A stretch of 64,000 bases of DNA. It comes from Phaeospirillum sp. (lineage in GTDB: Bacteria; Pseudomonadota; Alphaproteobacteria; Rhodospirillales; Magnetospirillaceae). The notes under the pieces are model-generated. The model did no database searches. It saw nothing but the letters and a program-made list of their open reading frames with translations, and had not been told where the DNA came from. Position 1 is the stretch's first letter; each line of letters begins with the position of its first letter. The position numbers and the translations under genes are program-made. The DNA is taken from positions 124,001 to 188,000 of the forward strand of contig JAUSFB010000030.1 of NCBI GenBank assembly GCA_030651575.1, in the 5' to 3' direction. Positions 61,237 to 64,000 of this stretch are shown here, piece after piece.

Positions 61237-62199
61237 TTACTTCCGCCCCGGCCCATCCTCGCCGCGTTTGGTGCCGCCGATCAGGACGCCGGGATTATCG
61301 CGGATCTGGCGGCTGAATTCATGCAGGTTGCGGCTGGTGCCGTCCAGATTGTAGGTGACCGAGTCGATGTTGCGCGACACCGCCTGAAGGGTGTGGCGCA
61401 GGTCCTTGAGGCTTTGATCGATGGTGTCCTTGTTGCCGGTCACCGTCTTGTCGAGGCTGGACAGCATGGAATCGACCTTGCGCCGGCTTTCCTGAAGCCC
61501 GGCCGACAGCTGGGCGACATTGGACAGCGACTGGCGGATCTGCTCGGCATTGGCCTCGGTCACCACCTTGGAGGACAAGGTTCCGGTCATCCGTTCCACA
61601 TCGGCGGTGATGCGCGGCGTCTTGGCGGCCAGATCGGCGGTCACCGCCAGCATGTTGCCCACCAGCTCGGGGGCGTGCTTTTCCAGCATGGCCCCCAGGG
61701 TTCCGACCTGCTGGGTCAGGGCGAACAGCAGCGGCTTCAGGGCGTTCTGGTTGAGGTCGGCGACCTGTCCGGCGACATCGTTCATCACCGCGAAGATATT
61801 GGCGGCCTGACCGGGGATGATCTCGGCGCCCGGCTTCAGCAGTTCGGGGTTGACGCCGCCCTTGATGTCCAGGGTCACCGCCGCCAGGATGCCCGAGGCG
61901 GCGACGCGGGCGACCGAGTCCTTGGGGATCGGCCAGTCGTGCTGGACCGCCAGCTCCAGGCGAAAGCCGGTCTTGCTGTCCATGCGCAGCGGTTCGACAT
62001 TCTCGACCTGGCCGATGGCGAAGCCTTCATAGGTCACCTTGGTGCCGTATTTGATGCCGGCGACGTTGTCCATGCGGGTGAAGTACGAATCGGTCGAGCC
62101 GGTGCGTCCCGTCAGCAGCGCCACCACCACGACCATGGCCACCAGCATGGACAGCACAAAGCTGCCGACGACCACGTAGTTGATCCTGGAGTCCTTCAT
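61237..62199 (-). CDS. mlaD: MlaD/MCE-domain lipid-transport protein
   Basis: 320 residues. An N-terminal TM helix (YVVVGSFVLSMLVAMVVVVALL) anchors one MCE domain (about 40-115: FTRMDNVAGIKYGTKVTYEGFAIGQVENVE, RVAASGILAAVTLDIKGG). A long helical, coiled-coil-prone C-terminal part (about 130-300) makes it longer than E. coli MlaD. MCE hexamers form the periplasmic tunnel of the phospholipid transporter. The start overlaps the mlaF stop by four bases. Confidence 0.92.
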   Translation of the reverse strand: MKDSRINYVVVGSFVLSMLVAMVVVVALLTGRTGSTDSYFTRMDNVAGIKYGTKVTYEGFAIGQVENVEPLRMDSKTGFRLELAVQHDWPIPKDSVARVAASGILAAVTLDIKGGVNPELLKPGAEIIPGQAANIFAVMNDVAGQVADLNQNALKPLLFALTQQVGTLGAMLEKHAPELVGNMLAVTADLAAKTPRITADVERMTGTLSSKVVTEANAEQIRQSLSNVAQLSAGLQESRRKVDSMLSSLDKTVTGNKDTIDQSLKDLRHTLQAVSRNIDSVTYNLDGTSRNLHEFSRQIRDNPGVLIGGTKRGEDGPGRK

Positions 62200-63038
62200 G
62201 TGCGGCGGATCCCGTCTGGCTGGTTGGAGGAGTCGCCCAGCAACCGGCGCAGATAGGCGTCGGGGTCGGGCTCGGCTTCCTCGGTGCGGCGGTTGAGCAG
62301 GTTTTGGATGCGGATATCGGTGCTGGCGCGGATGGCCTCGACGGTGTCGAGCGCCAGCACCCGCCCCTTGTCCAGCACGCAGATGCGGTCGGCGATCTTG
62401 AAGGTGGAATCGAGGTCGTGGGTCACCACCACGATGCTCATGCCCATGGCGTCGCGCAGGCGAAGGATCAGGTCGTCGATGCTGGCCGCCACCACCGGGT
62501 CCAGCCCGGCCGAGGGCTCGTCGCAGAACAGCAGCTCGGGGTCCATGACGATGGCCCGCGCCAGGGCGGCGCGCTTGATCATGCCGCCCGACAGCTCGGC
62601 GGGTTTCAGGTCCTCGAAGCCGGCCAGGCTGACCACTTCCAGCTTGAGCCGCGTCATGATGCCGATGGTGGTCGGGTCAAGGCCGGTGTGCTCGCGCAGC
62701 GGCAGGGCGATGTTGTCGCCGATGCTCATGGAGCTGAACAGCGCCCCGGACTGAAAGGCGACGCCGGTGCGGGTGCGCAGCAACTGGCGCTCCATGGGCG
62801 ACAGCTTGCCCAGGTCGTGGTCCAGGATGCGGACCGTGCCCGAGCTGGGCGACAGCAGCCCCAGCAGGTGGTTGAGTAAGGTGGTCTTGCCCGAGCCCGA
62901 GCCGCCCATGATCACCATGATCTCGCCCTTGCGGACCTCCAGGCTGACATCGTGCAGGATCTGGCGGTCGCCGAAATGGGTGTTGAGATTGACGACCTCG
63001 ACGCTGTTGGTGATGAATTTGGGCGAGCGGCGGGTCAT
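62196..63038 (-). CDS. mlaF: MlaF ATPase of the phospholipid transporter
   Basis: 280 residues from the ATG at 63038, which overlaps the mlaE stop by one base (TGATG). ABC ATPase with Walker A GGSGSGKTT, Q-loop VAFQSGALFSSMSIGDN, signature LSGGMIKRAALARAI, Walker B LLFCDEPSAGLDPVV and switch His in VVTHDLDST. Powers movement of phospholipids between the inner membrane and MlaC/MlaA, whose genes are at 23.8-25.3 kb. Confidence 0.95.
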   Translation of the reverse strand: MTRRSPKFITNSVEVVNLNTHFGDRQILHDVSLEVRKGEIMVIMGGSGSGKTTLLNHLLGLLSPSSGTVRILDHDLGKLSPMERQLLRTRTGVAFQSGALFSSMSIGDNIALPLREHTGLDPTTIGIMTRLKLEVVSLAGFEDLKPAELSGGMIKRAALARAIVMDPELLFCDEPSAGLDPVVAASIDDLILRLRDAMGMSIVVVTHDLDSTFKIADRICVLDKGRVLALDTVEAIRASTDIRIQNLLNRRTEEAEPDPDAYLRRLLGDSSNQPDGIRRT

Positions 63039-63850
63039 CAGCGCGTCACCATGAAGACGAAGATCATGTCGGTGATGACGATGGCCGAGATGGCGTGCAC
63101 CACCGAGCGGGTGGTCATGCGGCCGACTCCCTCGGCCCCGCCGGTGACCGAAGCGCCGTTGATGACGCCGACGATGGTGATCAGAACCGCGAAGATGCCG
63201 CTTTTGGCCAGACCGTGCAGCATGTCGTTCATCTGGACCAGCGAGGTGACCTCGTCGGCATAGGCGCCCATGGTGCTGCCCAGCTGCGGCGCGATGTAAA
63301 GGCCGGCGGCGAACAGTCCGACCAGATCGGCCCACAGGGTCAGGCAGGGCAGCATCACCATCATGGCCACCAGGGCCGGCACCACCAGAAAGCGGACCGG
63401 CGACACCCCCATGACGGTCAGGGCGTCGATTTCCTGATTGATCCGCATGGTGCCCAGCCGGGCCGCCAGCGCCGAGCCCGAGCGCCCCGCCACCAGGATG
63501 CCGGTGATCAGCGGCGCGAATTCGCGCACGGTGGACATGGCGACGCCCAGGGTCACTCGCGATTCCGCGCCGAACAGCTTCAGGGAGTAGATGCCCTGGA
63601 TGGCCAGCATGATGCCGATGGTACCCGACAACACGGTGACGATGGGCAGCGCCCCGATGCCGATTTCCATGGCCTGGGCCATGACGGGGGCGAGGCGCAC
63701 CGGCTGGCGGCGCTTGCGGCCCATGGCCAGCCAGAACAGGCACTCCCCGACCAGAGCGGCGGCAAAGCCGAACTCGGCGACGCCCGCCGCTGCCCAGCGT
63801 CCCAGGCGGTCGAGAAAGTCGCGCAGGTTCTTGCCGCCCCCCCCGTTCAC
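63038..63850 (-). CDS. mlaE: MlaE permease of the phospholipid transporter
   Basis: 270 residues from a GTG at 63850 (AAAGGG 7-8 bases upstream). Five to six TM helices and the family signature LAARLGTMRINQEIDALTVMG. The N-terminal region has the amphipathic start LRDFLDRLGRWAAAG. Eight consecutive G (complement of 63837-63844) follow the start and encode Gly-Gly-Gly. Four bases separate it from the STAS gene. Confidence 0.94.
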   Translation of the reverse strand: MNGGGGKNLRDFLDRLGRWAAAGVAEFGFAAALVGECLFWLAMGRKRRQPVRLAPVMAQAMEIGIGALPIVTVLSGTIGIMLAIQGIYSLKLFGAESRVTLGVAMSTVREFAPLITGILVAGRSGSALAARLGTMRINQEIDALTVMGVSPVRFLVVPALVAMMVMLPCLTLWADLVGLFAAGLYIAPQLGSTMGAYADEVTSLVQMNDMLHGLAKSGIFAVLITIVGVINGASVTGGAEGVGRMTTRSVVHAISAIVITDMIFVFMVTR

Positions 63851-63854
63851 CGCG

Positions 63855-64000
63855 TTACCCTTTCACGGCCGCTTCGACGGTATCGACGATGGTGAACACC
63901 CGGTCGAGGCGCGCCAGTTGCAGCACCCGGCGGACCGGATCGCTGATCGCGGCCAGGGTGAAGGCGGTACCGTTCTTGCGGGCCATCTGATAGGCCTCGA
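63855..64000 (-). CDS. STAS-domain protein (MlaB-like), truncated by window edge
   Basis: The last 47 codons of a frame that continues past the right edge: EAYQMARKNGTAFTLAAISD, VRRVLQLARLDRVFTIVDTV, then EAAVKG. This matches the C-terminal half of an anti-anti-sigma/STAS domain. Its position 4 bases before mlaE identifies it as the likely MlaB subunit that stabilises the MlaF ATPase. Confidence 0.8.
   Translation of the reverse strand, partial: EAYQMARKNGTAFTLAAISDPVRRVLQLARLDRVFTIVDTVEAAVKG

Overview
The window is high-GC alphaproteobacterial DNA, most likely from Magnetospirillum or a close Rhodospirillaceae relative. I infer this from the ChpT-type histidine phosphotransferase, the dense two-component and c-di-GMP signalling, and the mix of metH/metF, queA/tgt, dapD/dapE and Mla genes. 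No magnetosome gene is present. Much of the window is ordinary core chromosome, but roughly 0.9-18 kb looks accessory.

Layout. 0-0.63 kb: the end of kdpE. 0.77-7.2 kb: a less GC-rich signalling block with a MASE4-PAS-PAS hybrid histidine kinase, a REC-EAL phosphodiesterase and a degenerate GGDEF/EAL-like protein in one operon, and a divergent single-domain response regulator. 7.66-9.29 kb: an ABC-F ATPase. 9.65-17.7 kb: a peptide-export cluster made of an HlyD adaptor, a C39-peptidase ABC transporter, a second ABC transporter with a cyclic-nucleotide-binding-like N-terminus and a separate cNMP-binding protein. It is divergent from a gene for a double-glycine-leader protein whose body is eight copies of a 28-residue Pro/Gly/Met/Phe repeat. 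The cluster ends next to tRNA-Leu(CAA).

18-23.6 kb: a methionine-cycle operon (ArsR-methyltransferase regulator, metF, metH) with a near-palindromic operator. 23.8-25.3 kb: mlaA and mlaC. 25.4-28.3 kb: a solute-binding protein followed by a PAS histidine kinase. 28.3-34 kb: SYLF-domain protein, DmeF-like cation exporter, cytochrome b561, SPOR lipoprotein, HD-GYP phosphodiesterase and a small Cys-motif protein. 34.2-35.1 kb: tRNA-Pro(CGG), a [2Fe-2S] ferredoxin and tRNA-Leu(GAG). 35.1-41.5 kb: lipB, proline iminopeptidase, queA-tgt, dapD-dapE and a membrane protein. 41.6-46.5 kb: a TPR/glycosyltransferase-like protein, a kinase with a fused solute-binding sensor, a lipoprotein and an EI24-type membrane protein. 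46.7-52.5 kb: a PfkB (adenosine) kinase, typA, purD and xseA. 52.5-59 kb: chemotaxis operon cheA-cheW-cheY-cheB-cheR with chpT upstream. 59-64 kb: a tandem extragenic repeat, then rlmD at the end of an operon with the Mla-type lipid transporter genes (STAS protein, mlaE, mlaF, mlaD, auxiliary lipoprotein).

The most interesting feature is the double-glycine repeat protein with its dedicated dual-ABC, NHLM-like exporter. The leader, the peptidase transporter and the adaptor are all readable in the sequence. No peptide-modification enzyme lies nearby, and the predicted product has no Cys and very little Ser/Thr, so it is not an obvious lanthipeptide or thiopeptide. It may be a secreted low-complexity repeat polypeptide. 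Its function is unknown.
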